A stretch of DNA of 64,000 bases from Megascapheus bottae. Taxonomy: Eukaryota; Chordata; Mammalia; Rodentia; Geomyidae. The notes below the pieces were generated by a model, which worked only from the letters and a program-made list of their open reading frames with translations, was not told where the DNA came from and ran no database searches. A program made the translations under genes and the position numbers. The stretch spans positions 17,295,501 through 17,359,500 of the forward strand of contig JANJXV010000013.1 of NCBI GenBank assembly GCA_024803745.1, read 5' to 3'. Every line of letters starts with the position of its first letter. Position 1 is the first letter of the stretch. Of this stretch, positions 1-12,190 are shown piece after piece.

Positions 1-181
1 CCTTTCTTCACATGACATCAATGTCTTCTGTTCTTTTTGTTAAAGTGTAACTACAAACCTCACATGCTAGCCATTCACATACTTAATAAGAAAGAGTCAT
101 GCTTAATTTATCATTGCCTAACATCTGTTTAGTTGTACATTGTACCCTAGTTCATAATACCTGGTTCACTTTCATTATAAC

Positions 182-380
182 TTTTTTTTGTTTGCCAGTC
201 CTGGGGCTTGAAACTCAGGGCCTGGGCACTGTCCTTGGGCTTTCTTAAGGATAGAAGACTACCACTTGACCCAAAGCACCACTTCCAGATTTTTCTGTGT
301 ATGTGGTATGAAGGAATTGAACCCAGGGCTTTGTTCATGTTAGACAATCACTGTACCACTGAACCATGTGTCTTAGAGCC
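182..380 (-). repeat. ID-like dimer SINE (IDL-Geo type), antisense
   Basis: Reads on the plus strand as poly-T, then the right module (gccagtcctggggcttg, ctaccacttgac), then the inverted ID-like left module (ggaattgaacccagggc). It is somewhat diverged. No clear target-site duplication was found. Confidence 0.85.
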
Positions 381-452
381 CTCATCATACCTTTTCTAGA
401 TATTCCATGTATTTTAGGGTTAACTTATTTTCCAAGTAGAGTTTGAGTTAAG

Positions 453-780
453 GGTTTTTGTTTACTGGACTGGCACTCTACCACTTGATCTATAGCTCCA
501 GCCATTTAGCTCCATTTTTTTTGTGTGTGGTAGAATCTCAATTTTTGTCTGAGTTGAACTAGACAATGACCCCATATGTATGCTTCCCCTGTAGCTCACC
601 AGATACAAACCACTAAGCCCTGCCTTTTCTATTGAGATGGAAGTGGGGGAAGTCTCCTGAACTTTATTGCTTAGCCTGACCTGGGTCCCCTATCTTCCCA
701 GTCTCAGTCTTCCAATCTTAGTGTCTCCAGTAGCTAAGCTGATAGGCACAAACTACTGACATCCAGTCCCCATTAAAACA
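453..780 (-). repeat. Degraded antisense SINE sequence
   Basis: Fragments of the shared right module (ggcactctaccacttgatc) are followed by a block at 640-770 that keeps the order of an inverted 7SL-derived element (agcctgacctgggtcccc, cagtagctaagctgataggc). It is heavily diverged, so the family is uncertain and there may be two insertions. Confidence 0.5.
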
Positions 781-1281
781 ATGATGAAATGAACTGAATT
801 ATGTGCCTTTACAGGTATGTAATTCTCACTATGTCAATCTCAGGTGCTTTTGCAATGAACAGTCTCTGATACAGTAACGGGCTATTTACATTGCGTTGGT
901 TCTTAAATACTAGGTAGTGATTTTCTTAGCAAAGACTTATTCATTCTTTGATTGATTGAATCACATCATTAATTATGATTAATTGACATATAACAACTTT
1001 ATTCTAGACAGTATAGGGAAAATAGTGGTCCGTAAAGATGAGGAGGTGAAAGAATAAGCTTGGATCATTTCTGGGATTTAAATGCCTTTTATATCAACAA
1101 ATTGAAATGCATGAAACATTTCATTCTTTTCCATTAGGATTTTCCAAGGGTTATTCTTCTTTTAAAGGTTTATTATTTCATAGCAGAAACAAGAGTATTC
1201 ACTACCAGTAATAGAACTAGAAGGAAAAAGATTTTCTAGGCATGATGAGACTTCCATAAAGTAGATACATTATATTTATAA

Positions 1282-2103
<822 letters not shown>

Positions 2104-2445
2104 CAGTGAATGGCCTCCACGAGGGAGCGCAACATGGACACTGTGGCCCCAACCCCTTAATGTAGTAGAGGTTCTCTTGTCACACCCAGGAATAGAAGGG
2201 TGAATACCCATGTGTCTTTCCCAAATGTCATTGCCTTAGGTATTTCCAACATCTATAGTTCATCCCAAATCTCCAGTTCTCAAGGACTCCTATATTCTCA
2301 GACAGTTTATCTCCAGTCTTCCTTTTCTGCTTTCCTTCATTTTCAATAACTGCCCCTCCTCAAATAATCAGAATCCAGCCTCCCTCTGATACTTCTTGGC
2401 TTTTTCTACTCTGGCTTTTGATCAGGCTCAAATGCTTATAAATAC

Positions 2446-2650
2446 TTTTTTCTTTTCTTTTCTTTTGCCAGTTCTGGGGCTCGAGCTCAGGGCCTGGGTA
2501 TTGTCCTTAAGCTTTCTCAAGGCCAGCTCTCTACCACTTGAGCCGCAGCACCATTCTGGCTTTTTCTGTGTATGTGGTACTGAAGAAACAAACCATGGGC
2601 TTCGTGCACGCTTGGCAAGCATTCTACCACTAAGCCATACTACTGGCCCT
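2446..2650 (-). repeat. ID-like dimer SINE in the OLFML1 3'UTR, antisense
   Basis: Starts with a T-rich tract, then gccagttctggggctcgag, then ctaccacttgagccgcagca, and ends with the inverted ID-like head (aagcattctaccactaagcc). It is a full dimer, moderately diverged. Confidence 0.85.
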
Positions 2651-3189
2651 CTTTCAACTTTTTAAATCCTCCAGCTAAAGTATTATTTCTTATCAACATT
2701 TATTTTCTTGTTTATCTGAGCATTTCCCAAGCTAGGTAGTGATAGTAATAGGAGTAAAAACACAAAAATTTTGAATGTTACTTTCTAGTTACATAGGGTC
2801 TGCACATTATTTCCTTTTCCAACTTTGTGAGGTGTACACAAGTCTTTATAATAGCTGTGATAAAGAGAACAGTTAGGTGAGTTATTCAAAGTAGCACAAC
2901 TGTAAAATTAAAGAGCTAGAAAGTACCACAAATCTTTCGCTCTTTTCATCACTCAAGGAAACATCAAATATGTATATTTGTTCACCCCACCCTTTATAAT
3001 CAATGTGTTCAGTAGTTCAGCTTTAAAATAATAGTCTATTTCATTGTCAAGTTTTCACATCTGCAAAATACCTTCTTCTAGGTCTTTAAAAAGCTATTTC
3101 CTTCAGAAACCCAGCCTAAGGGTGAAGACCCCACCTCAAGCTTCATCTTGTGTTCCTGTCATCTGTTCCTCTCTTTTTTGGTTAAAGAC

Positions 3190-3195
3190 AATAAA
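3190..3195 (+). terminator. OLFML1: Probable OLFML1 polyadenylation signal
   Basis: AATAAA hexamer about 1.09 kb after the stop codon, the first canonical one downstream. It is followed by T/G-containing sequence (cgtcatgttatatttgcc) at the distance of a downstream element. The next gene's promoter is 2.1 kb further on. Confidence 0.6.
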
Positions 3196-3215
3196 AGTGA
3201 CATTGAGCAAATAAC

Positions 3216-5280
3216 CTCGTCATGTTATATTTGCCTACATGCCCTCAGCATAAATAGCTTTTAGAGAACATTGCCTGTGTTGAATTTGCTGTGAACAATC
3301 CCCAACACACAGAGGCTCTTGGTAAATATTCTGGAATCTGGAAGGAACTCAGATAGTAGGCAAGTCACTCTGTCACAGCACGCAGCATGCTGTGTGGCAC
3401 AGAGGACAGCGTGCCTTTCGAGAGGGGCATCTTCAAAGTGTCTTCCATGTGTGTCTGTGTCCAATTCAGCTGAGTTTGGGTCACAAGTGCAGGTTGCTGT
3501 GCCAGACTGGGTCATGTGCTGAGACCTCTGTCTTTCCAGGTTGGTCACATGAGAGGACTTGCTTTGTGTACTTGCAGCTGTTTCTCTGTCTTTGCCAAGC
3601 TCAGGCCAGGATCATAGAGAGATTTCTTTTCCCTCATGGGAAACAGATCTTTGGCAGAAAGTAACAGCCCAAACTATGGGTACAGTGTAATTACTCCCAG
3701 TTTAATGGGATGGCATAGAGAGCCCAAATCTTTTGTGAAACGAGGCAAGGATGGATGGGTAAATGAGGGGATAGTATTCTTTTTATAAGTCTGTGGCTAT
3801 TACCTGCCCCATGGGTAAAGTAACATTATCTATCTCACAAATACACAGAGAGTGGCTGCCTCACAATAGAATGCCAACTGTATGTGCAGGAAGGATTCCT
3901 GCATGTATAGTTCCTTCTGAGGCAAGAGGAGAGTATTTGTAATGCTGCAGGCTTCCATCTTGGGTGTGTTCAGCTTTGACAGTTAATGTAGGATACCCAT
4001 GTCTCTAGCCATTCACCCTGGCACCTTGAATTCCTGCAGCTGGAAGTACTCTTTTAGGTCAACATATTTTCTCCAGGAAACCCCTGTTCATACCACTTTG
4101 TGTGACAGCATGCAGGCTTACAAGCATCATCTTGGGTAAATTTGGGGTTATACATTTCCACTTGGGTGTCTCCTATTGGATTACAGTGTGCATTGATGTC
4201 TCTGTGACCTACAGCAGTGACTATTACATTTTGTTGCACATAAGAATCACCTTAAAAGTTAATATCCAAGCCACACCTCTGTCCATTAAATCAGACCCTC
4301 AGGAGGTAAGATCTCCCTTCCCCCATGTCCATTAGTATTTTTAAACCCATGTCTTCAAGTTGGTCTCAAAATTCAAATAAGCTGGAGAACTAGTCACTTA
4401 ATATATTTTAAAAAGTGATTGCTACTTGTAACTGACAGCTGAATCAAAACTCTTTGTACAACCACTTGATGACAACAACAACAAAGCAATCATATAGTTC
4501 TAAAACAGGTTAGCATTTTCTAGGGAGCCAAGGTAGAGGCAGTAAATCTCCCAAGACAGCATATGTGAGATTTGGAAACACCCATGAACTGGCATGAACT
4601 GTGGCCATCTCCCTGTCAGAAAGTCCCTCTGCTGCTATTTTAAGGAAGTGAAAAGAAAACTGAAGGGTGTCCTGCTGTAACACAACTCTTGTGGGCCCCA
4701 GCCTTCCTCTGCTGGCTTTGCCCCTGCTTTGTTGCTGGTCAGGGTCCTGCAGGGAGAGTGACTAGTGGTCTCTTTTTTTTTTTTTTGCCAAGATGACTTA
4801 TGCTCCTTTCATAATGCACAAATCTCTGGGCATGCTAGTAGTGTCAGATCATTAGGGTAAATTCGGTTTGAAAAAAAAAAAGGTATGTCCCGTGGTTTGT
4901 CAACACTCTAGCCTACACAGTATATGTCAGGGCCTGTGGTGGCTCCTGCCAGATCTGGGGACTATGCCAAAGTCCCTGATGTTACTGCCACTTGAAGCCG
5001 GTGGGGGATTTTAATCAGCTAGCCTGAGCCATTGGTCCCGGGAGGCCTCAGCAGGGCAACTACCCGCTGCAAAACCTGAAGCTGCACACCAGGTAAAGTA
5101 CTGGACCTCGTCCTCCTCGATTTGAGAATTCTTCTTAAAGCTTTCCTTGGGCCTAAGGGTACCTGGGTGCTGGGCCCAGGGAATGTTTCCTGTCCTTTGC
5201 AATTTTCAGAATTGAGCACCGAGCTTTTCGTCGCCATCCACTAGAGGGACCCTCATCCAAGATTCGAGAGTTCGAGCCCA
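3216..5280. other. Intergenic spacer between OLFML1 and PPFIBP2
   Basis: No exon or supported coding frame is seen. A diverged MER5-like (hAT) relic is recognisable at about 4225-4310 (agaatcaccttaaaagtt, then aaatcagaccctcaggagg). Short homopolymers occur at about 4771-4786 and 4870-4881. The short open frames here (up to 98 codons) have no recognisable similarity. Confidence 0.6.
4225..4310 (+). repeat. MER5-like DNA transposon relic
   Basis: Diverged remnant with the typical order of a MER5 element: cacataagaatcacc, then ccaagccacacctctg, then aaatcagaccctcagg. Non-autonomous hAT-Charlie type, identified from memory of the consensus. Confidence 0.5.
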
Positions 5281-5330
5281 GCCAGACACCCAGAGCAGCA
5301 AGACTAGAGCAAGCCTGTAAGACTTTGAGG

Positions 5331-5395
5331 GGGCGTGGTTTCTCGAATGGGCGTGGTCCGTGCGGAGGGGCGTGGTTTCGTGGAGGGGCGTGGTC
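5331..5395 (+). promoter_or_regulatory. PPFIBP2: Array of four GGGCGTGG (KLF/Sp-type) boxes
   Basis: GGGCGTGGT[T/C] occurs at 5331, 5349, 5368 and 5386, spaced 18, 19 and 18 bases, on the same strand. The reverse complement CCACGCCC is the CACCC/KLF-type GC box. The regular spacing suggests a short tandem expansion in the core promoter. Protein binding is inference. Confidence 0.6.
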
Positions 5396-5439
5396 TGTCT
5401 TGGAGAGGCGCTAGGGGCGGGCGCACGGGGCGGGGCTAA

Positions 5440-5763
5440 GACAGGTCGGTCTCTGAGGAACAGGAACCCTGTCGCTCTGGTCCCAGTGAGTGACCGCGAC
5501 ACTCGAGAGTGGGGGAGCGTGACTGCAGCGGGGCGGTCCCAGGGAAGTGCCCTCGGCGGGAGCGTGACTCTCGGGGACGAGCCTCCCGCGGGGGGTCCCC
5601 GCCCCCGTCACGTGGACGCCGGTGGTCCCCTGGCAGCCGCGGCGGGTCGGCCGCGCTGGTTGGTGTGGCCCGGGGCCGGGTCCTCTCAGGTTCCCGGGCG
5701 GGAGGGACGCGGAGCAGCCGCACACCTGAGCCGCCCGGACAGAAGCCGCGGCCCTGCAGCCAG
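5440..5763 (+). other. PPFIBP2: PPFIBP2 exon 1 (5'UTR), start approximate
   Basis: Inferred untranslated first exon. Its 3' end is set by the strong donor cagccag|gtcagtcgcc at 5764. The transcription start cannot be placed from sequence alone; it probably lies just downstream of the GC boxes. The coding start is in the next exon at 36855. An alternative, weaker donor (ccca|gtgagtg) occurs near 5485. Confidence 0.55.
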
Positions 5764-6820
5764 GTCAGTCGCCTAGCCCTGGGCTGGCCACGGTCGGGAC
5801 TGGGCGTACGGACGTGGGCATTGCCTGAGGGGGAACCGATCCGTGCAGCACACGGGGCGTGAGGTGGGGAGGGGGGGCCCGCAGACCTCTACGCCACCCT
5901 GGCCGGCAGCCTGCACCCTCCTACAGGTGCCAGCGTGGCCCTGGAGGTGCGGGAGGTGGTCGGTTATCTCCAGAGTTCTGAGCCGGTAGCTCGGAGGTCT
6001 GCTCGGTTCCCGGAGCCAGCAAGCTGGGTAAACTACAGAGCCCCAAGGTGGTGAGCAAGTTTAGGACTTTTTTTTTTTTCCTTTCCCCGGGCAACTCAAT
6101 TCCACAGGTACGAGATGGCAAAAACGAATTCTATACTGTAATTGCTAAAGCCACAGCAGACTGCAGGACTGCGAATGGTCCTGCTTATTTAAGAATAGGT
6201 TCCCTTCCTTTCTGTCACATCTCGGTTTCAGGGCCAACGTGGTTCTTCTAACGAAAATAAGATTATTTATTAAGACAGCGGAACTGCCAAGGTTTGTGCA
6301 GGATTGAAACGGGCATTTTAATCAGTGCAAATCCATTTTTTTGTTGTTGTTTTTTGGTGTTTGGGGTTTTTTTTTTGAAGGTCATCTGTTATTGGGTTTG
6401 GATTTATTTTCATAGTTTGGTCTATTTCCTTTCTCATCATCTCCGTCCCCTACTCTTCCTTAATTGTAATTCAAAATGTCATGTGTGTAATTTATGTGTG
6501 CTTTGCAAAGTTCAGTGTTTCAACTACAAAAACTTGGTTGGCCACAGATACCATTTATCTTCAGTCTGGGATTATTATTATAGTATGTGGCAAACACTAA
6601 ATGTTACCTGATTTAGAAATTATTTCTTTCTTGAGGCTGCTCATCTGTGTTCTGTTTATGTTTGTATTTTTAAAGAACTTTTGAAGTGGGAGATTTGTGA
6701 GTCTTTATTACATTCTCTGGAATTTTGTTTGCCCCTGGAGGTAACTGAGAGCCCCCAAATCCAAGAATTGCACAGGGTGTGGTTGGTGGTGGAGAGTCAG
6801 TGCTTCTTTTTGAACCCCAC

Positions 6821-6915
6821 TTTTTTTTGGGGGGGGGCGTGAGTTTTGAGGATTGAACCCTGGCAATTGAATACATTCTAGGCAACTGCTGGACCACTAA
6901 ACTATATCCCAGCTC
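6821..6915 (-). repeat. ID-like SINE half, antisense
   Basis: T8-G9 tract, then gattgaaccctggcaattg and ctaggcaactgctggaccac, the inverted ID-like left module without the right module. Diverged. Confidence 0.65.
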
Positions 6916-7524
6916 TTACATAGCACATTTTGACTAAGTAGACTTGCTTTGCGATTTGGTGATGTGGCTGTTATTAGCTTATTGCTACTTAGAAAAAAAA
7001 ACACTGAGTGTCCTGATCCCTATTGGAATGTCGAAGGCAGATATGGTATGATTTTAAGACTGAGTAAAATGAAAGAAATGAAACAAAGAAGGCAGGAGAA
7101 GTTCCTGTCTTTTATCTGAATAGGGCAAAGTTGAGATAATTGTAAGAGTAAGTACCATATATGTGGGACTGAAAGGATTTCTCCTAGATTTCTCCCAGCA
7201 GAGGAAGATAAAGGTGATCTGAGCTGTCAGACACATGTAGCAAGGCAAGCTAGGACTGCTATTGAGAAGGGGCTAGTGGTCCACCTTGGCTCCCTTCACA
7301 GATGGTAGATTTTTTTTTTTAAAGTTAGTGATACAGATAGAACATGGTCTCAGCTGGCCATGAAGGCCAAAGTCTGGGCTTTGAAAGCAAGGGAGTCAAT
7401 ATTGAATATTGACTTAGGGTTCTTTGAGCTTTTCAAAGTCAGAGATCTTGCTTGGCCCTTGGCCTTTCTTAGTCCTGCAGAAAAACCAGTAAATATTTGT
7501 GGAATGAGTGATCAGAGGCCTCCC

Positions 7525-7640
7525 GAGAGCAGCATTTCTCCAATGTTTATAATCAGCCCGAGAAATCTTCAAGTGCAGATGTTCATTCAGTAGGTCAGAG
7601 GTGGGACCTGCATTTCTGTCATGTGCCTGGCAAGGTGCCT
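7525..7640 (+). repeat. MER5-like DNA transposon relic
   Basis: The order aatcagcccgagaaatcttc, then ttcattcagtaggtcagagg, then tgggacctgcatttctgtca matches the middle of a MER5A-type element (non-autonomous hAT-Charlie). No coding capacity. Confidence 0.65.
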
Positions 7641-8374
7641 ATGGCTTGACTATCTGTAACAAGAGTACAGCCTGTCTTGGTCTCAAAATTGCTTGGGGAG
7701 CTTTGTGGAACCTTTCAGCTTAAATAGGTCTGGAATGATTTTAGAATTTCCACCCCACTGTTCTATCTGATAGCCCAGGTAGAGGAGGCTTGTATCCTGG
7801 TAGTTATTGGGGGAATAGTGACCAAAGGGGGAAAAAGGCAGCGGGGAGACTGGAAAGCTAATTCCAGTTAGATTAGTCAACTCAGGTTAGATGAGGTATT
7901 TGGGGGACAGGGTTGAGAGGATGGTGATGTGAGGACAAGAGAAGTGATTTTTGGAAAGATAGAATGCATAAGCAGGAGGTGTCAGTCACCAGACTGATTG
8001 GACAGGCAGTGTATGAGGAGAAAGGGCCAAAGTGGGGACCTTGCAGCTTTGGGCATGAGATAGGATGTGCTCTTTAGGACTGATCCTTAGGTGGATCCCA
8101 TAATGCAATGGATGAGAAGGAAGCATGAATACAAACACAACAAAGTATTCTAATTATTAAGCCTCACAGATTGTGCATTCCTATACAAGAACGACTGACA
8201 GCATTTCCTGTGCGGACAGCTAAGCTGAACCTCTTGATTTTCTTGAGTCACTGTTTTTCCTGCTTCCTCCTTCCTCCAGGGAGTGTCACTTTCCCTGGCC
8301 TTTATGTTTCCAAACATCCTTCATTCGTTTTTAGTACTAATGGCTTCTGTGAGCTGTATCCCTTTATTTATATT

Positions 8375-8530
8375 TTTTGTTTATTTTATTTATGGTGGTT
8401 CTAGAGTTTTACTCAAGTCTTTGAGTTTGCTAGCTGGACACGCTACCCCTTAAGCCCCATCCCTTGATCTTCCTATTCTACCTTACATTTGCCTTGTAGT
8501 ATAGTTCTAATTACAGGTGTGTGCTAGGCC
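8375..8530 (-). repeat. Degraded antisense SINE sequence
   Basis: Traces of an inverted SINE: gctagctggacacgctaccc, then cttaagccc, and later attacaggtgtgtgctaggc. Too diverged to assign to a subtype. Confidence 0.4.
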
Positions 8531-8639
8531 TTTTATGGACTTGGATAGACTTCTTTGTTTTATTTTGTTTTCTTTCTATAATACTGAACTTGCTAGAGAG
8601 GCACTCTACCACTTGAGCTAGGCTTTTTTTTGTCTGTCT

Positions 8640-8755
8640 CCCTCCCTCCCTCCCTCCCTCCCTCCCTCCCTCCCTCCCTTCCTTCCTTCCTTCCTCCCTC
8701 CCTCCCTCCCTCCCTCCCTTCTTCCCTCCCTTCCTTCCTTCCTTTTCTTTCTTTG
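8640..8755. repeat. (TCCC)n/(TTCC)n microsatellite
   Basis: About 115 bases of pyrimidine tetranucleotides. Blocks of ctcc alternate with blocks of ttcc, indicating several expansions. Flanked on both sides by degraded SINE fragments. Confidence 0.95.
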
Positions 8756-8963
8756 GGCCAGTAATCAGGCTTAAATTCAGGGTGCTACTGGCACTCTTCT
8801 ACTTAAGCTACACTTCCAGCCCAACATTTTTACTAGTTTAATTGGGGATAGTCTCTTGTTCTTTTTTTTTTTTTTCTGTTTTGCTTAGGCTGGCTTCATG
8901 CCACGGATCCCTGTGTTATGAGTAGTTAGGATTATAGATACGAAGCATTAGCACCTGCTGCAT
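8755..8963 (-). repeat. Degraded composite 7SL/tRNA-like SINE, antisense
   Basis: Inverted right module (gggccagtaatcaggcttaa, cttctacttaagctacactt), then the linker tttaattggggatag, then the inverted 7SL-type part (gtagttaggattatagatac). Older than the copies in intron 2. Confidence 0.7.
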
Positions 8964-8999
8964 TTGAGAGGGGTCTTGTTTTCTTCCCGATTGACTTGA

Positions 9000-9270
9000 G
9001 TGTTTCTCTTTACCCCTGGAAATGGCAGGTGCATACCATTACCCCTAGCAGTTGTGCTTCCTCGGTAGCTGGGACCGCACCTAGACTTTGATTAGGATGG
9101 AGTCGCTCTAACTTTTCCATCCATGCTGGCTTTCTTCTGCAATCTATAATCCCAACCTTTATCCAGGTCTCCCCCCATCCAAAAATGTACATCCATGTAC
9201 ACTGTGATATCCCATCCCTGCCGTCTAATAACTAGGATTACAGGCTTGAGTCACACCACCCTAGCATCCT
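9000..9270 (-). repeat. Degraded antisense 7SL-type SINE fragments
   Basis: Two partial matches to an inverted 7SL-type head: tcggtagctgggaccgcacc near 9062 and aactaggattacaggcttga near 9230. Probably two old insertions. Boundaries unclear. Confidence 0.45.
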
Positions 9271-9998
9271 TAAAGACTCTTAAAGCCAGTTTTGTTGGAC
9301 CTTGTAGACTTCCCCAGGATTATTCTTATCACTGACACATCTGTTAAACACTCTTCTCAGAGACACTGCCCTATCACTGCCATACTGACTCCAAGCCTTG
9401 TCTTCAACAAATTTATGATTTCTGTTGTCTTTAAGATCATTTCCTTGGTGCTCCTTCGTAGGTCTGACATGGTCGCATATACACATTTATGCACTCCGAG
9501 AGCTGCGCATTCATTATGCATGCTATCTTTAATTCCCTCTTTTGTGTTGTATAGAATGTTGTGGCTTCTGTGAATACACCAGTAGACACAAACAGATAGG
9601 ATAGAATTGCTCAGCAACAGGATAAAGTATAACATTCTTGTGTAACAGTTAAGTTTGTGTAGAGGCTGGCCTTACTTTATTCTCTAGCTGCATTTCCGCT
9701 GTTTTCCCAAGTAAGGGATCAACAGTTCCCTTCTTTGGTGCCTCTTCCCAGAAATACCTGTTATTTCTGCTCTGCAACTCTTATTATTCCTTCAGGATGC
9801 ATCTTAAAGTCTTGAAAGTCCCTCACCTGTCATTTTTTACCCTTTTCTCCTAATATGATATTCATATTGAAAAATAAATACATATTTTTGCAGCGTCCCC
9901 TGGCCACTTTCATTGACATTTCTATCCACATTATGAGATGCTTTCAGGATTCATTAGCTCATGTGTGGCTTCACACTTGGTGTAGGTCAGCAAGATAT

Positions 9999-10035
9999 GG
10001 TACATGTGTAGCATACATAGTACTACACATGTACC
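9999..10035. repeat. Inverted repeat (13-bp arms)
   Basis: ggtacatgtgtag at 9999-10011 is followed after 11 bases by its exact reverse complement ctacacatgtacc at 10023-10035. A further gtaccatat at 10044-10052 mirrors atatggtac just outside the left arm, so several alternative hairpins are possible. Confidence 0.85.
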
Positions 10036-10264
10036 ACATGTGTGTACCATATAAGTATCATTTGTAAATCTGACTGGCTTGCTAGTATTTGCCTAAGTGA
10101 AGAGGGAAGGGGGCAAATTATTTTGTGTGGAGGAGGGAAGGATCAAGAACAGAAGTTGAAAGACAAGGAACAAGAATTGGCCCAAGAAGTGGCCTGTATG
10201 ACTGGAGTCACCAGTGGCTCTGAGTGTGGTCTTTTCATTTGTAGTTCTATGTGGTTAGGAAGTT

Positions 10265-10368
10265 AAGGCAAGGGCATCACTTTAGTCTATGAATTTGAGA
10301 CCAGCCTGGGCAACACAATGGGGCCTAGTCCTTAAACAACAACAACAACAATAACAATAAAAAAAATC
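10265..10368 (+). repeat. Partial 7SL-derived SINE with A-rich tail
   Basis: Contains tttgagaccagcctgggcaa, the diagnostic B1/Alu-type core, and ends in an (AAC)n and A-rich tail. 5' truncated monomer without the tRNA-like right module. Confidence 0.75.
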
Positions 10369-10834
10369 CAAGTTTTATACTGATGACATCGATGGTTTTG
10401 GACTATGAAAAAAGCCATAGTGCTAGTGTCTTTTCAGGAAGATTCTGGGCTAGGAAGGGTAGGTGAGAGGGTTGGGGAAGGAATTCTCAAGGGGATAGGC
10501 TATTGGAATAACCCATAATAAGCCTCCTTCCCTGAGGAAAGTTTAGGACCTAGATCAAGGCAGTGATACTAGTGTGAGACAGGAGGGAGCAGAGATGGGT
10601 GAGCTTGCCAAGAAATCCAGCAGGATTTGGTGACTGATTGGATTTGAGGGAAAAAGAAAGGAGCCACGCGGGACACTGACATTTTGTGCTCGTTTGCTAG
10701 AAGAAGAATGAGGCAATTGTGAGTAGCCTGAGAGCATGGAGGAGCTTGCTGGAAGGGGAAAGGAAAATGAGGGTAGTTGATTCCTGTGGGAGTCAGAAGC
10801 AAATCTTGGATAATTTTTCCCTTGCCCTTTATAT

Positions 10835-10950
10835 TTTTACCAATGAGGATGGTAAAGCCTAAAAGAGCCTGTCCAATGTTATCCCTCTTTTAATGGCAGA
10901 ACTAGGCCTCCAAGCCTTCTGACCTAGGGCTCTAGTTTCTGTAGCCTAGT
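10835..10950 (-). repeat. MIR relic, antisense
   Basis: The order aatgaggatggtaaagccta, then cagaactaggcctccaagcc resembles an inverted MIR core and tail. Strongly diverged. Confidence 0.45.
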
Positions 10951-11964
10951 GAGTTTGTCCAGAGAGCTGCCATAAGGTCCAGATGGAGATTCCATTAGGG
11001 AGAAAAAAAAAGGGGAGGTGGGTGGGATAAACCAAATTGGGATGAATTCTGTTTTCAAAACAACCAAGTCTGGATTATGGCCTCAGGCAATGTCTACTGG
11101 CAGTCTAGGCTGATGGAGCCTGAAGGCCCAGAAAGCCTTCTTTTTATTTGGTGGCCTTCCCATAGGTGGGGCTGATAAGAAGGACATTTTTTTAATGGTA
11201 TTAGAATTCTTATGGTCTGCTCGTTGGTGCCCATGTCTGTTAGCCAGATTTTTCTGCAACCATCAATTTGCCAGTATCATGGAAAGGTATATTCCAAGAA
11301 GCAAACACTCATTTACTCCTTCCAGATAAAATTAGGATTCCACTAATCAGTTCATGAGATATTGCTTGGATACAGATGGGGTGGAGATAGAAGTAGGGGG
11401 TTGGGATTCATATAGCTGGCTGAGGAAGGTACCAGCCATGAGGGCTTCCTGTAGCTAGAGGCCTTGTAGGAACAGGAGAGTCGAGTATCTATCCAGATGA
11501 CAAGCAAGGGGAAAGGGATTGGGGAGAGTGGATTGGGGTTGGTTCAGGGAGGAGAGAAGCTGGAATGTGACTGAGGTTGGGAAGGGCAAGTTCTTCTCAC
11601 TCATTACCAGAATGAAGGAATAGTCCTTGGCTCTGATACCTGACCTTGACTGGATGTGACAAAGCTTTGTTATATAAGCTCTTCCTGAGATCAGCCAAGG
11701 CATCTGGTTCTTCAGTGCAACACTGCTCACCTGCTAACAGCAGCAACAGCTTCTGTGTGTCTGTCTGGGTTTTCACTATGCCAGCTCACTGGTGCTACAC
11801 AATACCCCAGGCAGGGATTCTTCTACTGCTTCTGGAGAGAAGGAAACTGACTCCATACCACTCTGCTTATTCCTTCATGGAATAAGGCAGCAAGGCTTTC
11901 TGCCATGGGGTCTTGGCCTCCCTGTCCCTTGGGGATTCTGAGAGGTCTAGATTGGGACTTGGAA

Positions 11965-12190
11965 TTAAGCCATTTAAAGCCAGGCTCTATATAGGTTCTC
12001 TGTTGCCACATTGAGCAAGTCTTTTTTTTTTTTTTTAACCTTTCTGGACTGTAAGTTTCTCATCTGCTTAGCAATAATAGGACTACTTTGTTTTGTTTTT
12101 AGGAAGATTAGATGAGATGATGTAATCAATGTCGATTACAGTACTTGCCACATCCTACTAGTCAATAAATGATAGTATCACCATTTATGG
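11965..12190 (+). repeat. MIR SINE relic
   Basis: The MIR order is preserved: ttgagcaagtc, then aacctttctggactgtaagt, tttctcatctgcttagcaat, agattagatgagatgatgta, agtacttgccacatcctact and gtcaataaatgatag. A T16 tract at about 12021 interrupts it. Confidence 0.75.

Larger units (their letters stand above)
2104..3215 (+). other. OLFML1: OLFML1 3' untranslated region
   Basis: Sequence from the stop codon to the first canonical AATAAA (3190-3195). Cleavage is expected roughly 10-30 bases after the hexamer, so the end given is approximate. The UTR contains an antisense ID-like dimer SINE at 2446-2650, so the mRNA would carry this repeat in reverse orientation. An ATTAAA at about 2906 could give a shorter form. 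Confidence 0.65.
5290..5900 (+). promoter_or_regulatory. PPFIBP2: CpG-island promoter of PPFIBP2
   Basis: This block is GC-rich and crowded with CpG, in strong contrast to the AT-rich surroundings. It contains four GGGCGTGG boxes (5331, 5349, 5368, 5386), then gggcgggcg and ggggcggggc Sp1-type boxes at about 5413-5434, with no TATA box. The strong donor CAG|GTCAGT at 5764 faces the plus strand, so transcription runs toward the liprin exons. The position between OLFML1 and the liprin start codon fits the PPFIBP2 5' end. Overlapping long open frames on both strands here are a by-product of GC richness. Confidence 0.8.

Noticed and set aside
5360..5862. Several overlapping open frames of 95-138 codons on both strands
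   Set aside because: They lie in the CpG island, where stop codons are rare. They overlap each other in all frames and resemble no protein.
8640..8755. CRISPR-like or satellite array
   Set aside because: Tetranucleotide slippage repeats without spacers, in a mammalian intron.
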